A stretch of 10,000 nucleotides of DNA from Monoplex corrugatus. Its lineage: Eukaryota > Mollusca > Gastropoda > Littorinimorpha > Ranellidae. Shown piece after piece: positions 9,351 to 10,000 of the stretch. The position numbers and the translations under genes are program-made. The stretch lies in contig JAPXFY010000030.1 in NCBI GenBank assembly GCA_030674185.1, forward strand, positions 51,024,526 to 51,034,525, read 5' to 3'. Below the pieces are notes generated by a model, which saw only the letters and a list, made by a program, of their open reading frames with translations, had not been told where the DNA came from and did no database searches. Each line of letters opens with the position of its first letter. The stretch's first letter is position 1.

Positions 9351-9581
9351 GATTTATTATGTCCATTATGCAAATAATCTAAAGAAGACGAAGTACACTT
9401 TGTCTTTTGTTGTAAAGCACTTACAGATTTTAGGGAAAAGTTTATTCAGCCTAAGTATTATAGACAGCCTTGTCTGTTTAAACTGTGCTTGTTGTTGTCA
9501 TCAACAAATATAGAAGTTGTCCGCAAATTTTCTGTGTTCTTATATAAAGCTATGAAATTTAGAGAAAATGCTGTGTCATAA
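9351..9581 (+). other. C-terminal CCHC motif region of ORF2
   Basis: CPLC (Cys codons at 9360-9362 and 9369-9371) is followed, across an in-frame TAA at 9375-9377, by EDEVHFVFCC with His at 9396 and Cys at 9408 and 9411. This makes a C-x2-C...H-x3/4-C arrangement known at the end of many LINE ORF2 proteins, thought to bind nucleic acid. The frame then continues to the TAA at 9579-9581. The internal stop lies inside the zinc-ligand spacing and would remove the His and last Cys. Confidence 0.8.
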
Positions 9582-9694
9582 GACGAGTTATGGATATGTA
9601 TAATTCAAACCACCTTTTTGTGCATTATTTAGAAGGTATTGTATTGTTCAATGCCCCTTCATAAGGGGCCAAGGCCTAATATGAATAAACTATC
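9582..9694 (+). promoter_or_regulatory. LINE 3' UTR with hairpin and polyadenylation signal
   Basis: A perfect 7-bp stem (GCCCCTT at 9653-9659, AAGGGGC at 9663-9669) closes a 3-nt loop CAT. AATAAA lies at 9684-9689. In CR1/L2-like LINEs a hairpin close to the 3' end is thought to be recognised by the element's own RT to start target-primed reverse transcription; a role here is inference from position. Confidence 0.7.
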
Positions 9695-9714
9695 TGAAGT
9701 TGAAGTCTGAAGTC
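9695..9714 (+). repeat. 3' terminal short tandem repeat of the LINE
   Basis: TGAAGT, TGAAGTC, TGAAGTC in tandem immediately follow the AATAAA region. Short tandem repeats instead of poly(A) are typical of the 3' ends of CR1/L2-group elements. The next bases are the TC microsatellite, so this marks the 3' boundary of the element. Confidence 0.75.
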
Positions 9715-10000
9715 TCTCTCTGTATCTCTCTTGTCTCTGTGTCTGTCTGTCTCTGTGTCTCTGTCTGTCTGCCTGTCTGTCTCTCTGTCTCTCTTGTCTC
9801 TGTGTCTCTGTCTGTCTGTCTCTATCTGTCTCTGTCTGTCTCTGTCTCTGTCTCCCTCTCTCTCTCTCTCTCGCTTTCGCTCTCTCTCTCTCTCGCTTTC
9901 GCTCTCTCTCTCTCTCTCTCTCTCGCTTTCGCTCTCTCTCTCTCTCTCGCTTTCGCTCTCTCTCTCTCTCTCGCTTTCGCTCTCTCTCTCTCTCTCGCTT
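9715..10000. repeat. pyrimidine-rich microsatellite with ~24-bp higher-order unit
   Basis: TCTG/TC repeat to about 9860, then TC runs interrupted by CGCTTTCG at about 9872, 9894, 9924, 9948, 9972 and 9996. The last four are spaced exactly 24 bp. The array is cut by the window end. The same TCTCGCTTTC interruption occurs in the tract on the other side of the LINE (about 4842 and 4868). Confidence 0.95.

Larger units (their letters stand above)
5987..9581 (+). pseudogene. LINE ORF2 (endonuclease + reverse transcriptase), frameshifted
   Basis: The polyprotein nicks target DNA and copies the element RNA by target-primed reverse transcription. The frame follows the ORF1 stop directly, with no in-frame ATG before the endonuclease core (first at 6701). 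Reconstructing the path by conserved motifs requires: one frame to about 6872, where an extra base near GGTAAATAG leads into SVNDYF; a second to about 7846, where the T7A5 tract at 7840-7851 disturbs the LF-KKGD motif; a third to about 8779, where one base is missing in TCGAAATTTGG; then a fourth to the TAA at 9579. An in-frame TAA at 9375 interrupts the CCHC region. There is no RNase H domain. As read the gene cannot make a complete protein. Composition shifts from G-rich before about 6170 to AT-rich after it. Confidence 0.9.
4938..9714 (+). mobile_element. near full-length APE-type non-LTR retrotransposon with 2A motif
   Basis: A LINE of about 4.8 kb containing, in order, a leader of about 160 nt, ORF1 (2A motif, coiled coil, RRM-like and C-terminal domains), ORF2 (apurinic endonuclease, RT, C-terminal CCHC), and a 3' UTR with hairpin, AATAAA and TGAAGTC tail. 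It lacks RNase H. This layout fits the CR1/L2/Jockey broad group, in which N-terminal 2A motifs in ORF1 have been described for sea urchin and mollusc elements; the exact clade is not decidable by eye. The copy is inactive as read because of multiple frameshifts and one internal stop. Both ends lie against pyrimidine microsatellite, so target-site duplications cannot be recognised. Confidence 0.92.

Overview
The window looks like non-genic, repeat-rich DNA from an animal genome, probably a marine invertebrate and possibly a mollusc. That assignment is an inference from the retroelement types and the long pyrimidine/GATA microsatellites; no host gene identifies the species. I see no convincing host protein gene, tRNA or rRNA. 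Every coding signal I can support belongs to non-LTR retrotransposons (LINEs), and all of them are broken.

Layout, left to right. (1) About 149-640 (+): the 3' end of a LINE reverse-transcriptase reading frame with a TGA-type tail, followed at 641-832 by a short foldback repeat. (2) 1146-1816: a 43-bp tandem pair, then a compound microsatellite (TG, GATA, GA, CAGA). (3) 2362-2781 (-): a second, inverted copy of the same LINE 3' end, about 96% identical by eye to the first. (4) 3467-4240 (-): the 3' end of a different LINE, carrying a degraded RNase H domain, a zinc-knuckle-like tail and an (AAG)4 end. (5) 4380-4937: pyrimidine-rich microsatellite with higher-order repeats. (6) 4938-9714 (+): a nearly full-length APE-type LINE. 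(7) 9715-10000: pyrimidine microsatellite again, ending in a roughly 24-bp higher-order repeat.

The main item is the LINE at 4938-9714. It has a short 5' leader, an ORF1 of the L1-ORF1p type (coiled coil, RRM-like domain, C-terminal domain), an ORF2 (AP endonuclease, reverse transcriptase, C-terminal CCHC motif), and a 3' UTR with a perfect hairpin, AATAAA and a TGAAGTC tail. ORF1 begins with a virus-like 2A ribosome-skipping motif (DVEQNPGP). Just upstream, in another frame, lies a hydrophobic signal-like peptide; a 15-G run separates the two frames. ORF2 is in the same frame as the ORF1 C-terminus, separated by a single TAG, and has no in-frame ATG before its catalytic motifs. This copy also carries about six frameshifts and one internal stop. 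Several frameshifts are at homopolymers, so sequencing or assembly error is a real alternative to decay for part of them.

The element is embedded in a pyrimidine tract: both flanks contain the same TCTCGCTTTC interruption motif, which suggests insertion into a pre-existing microsatellite.
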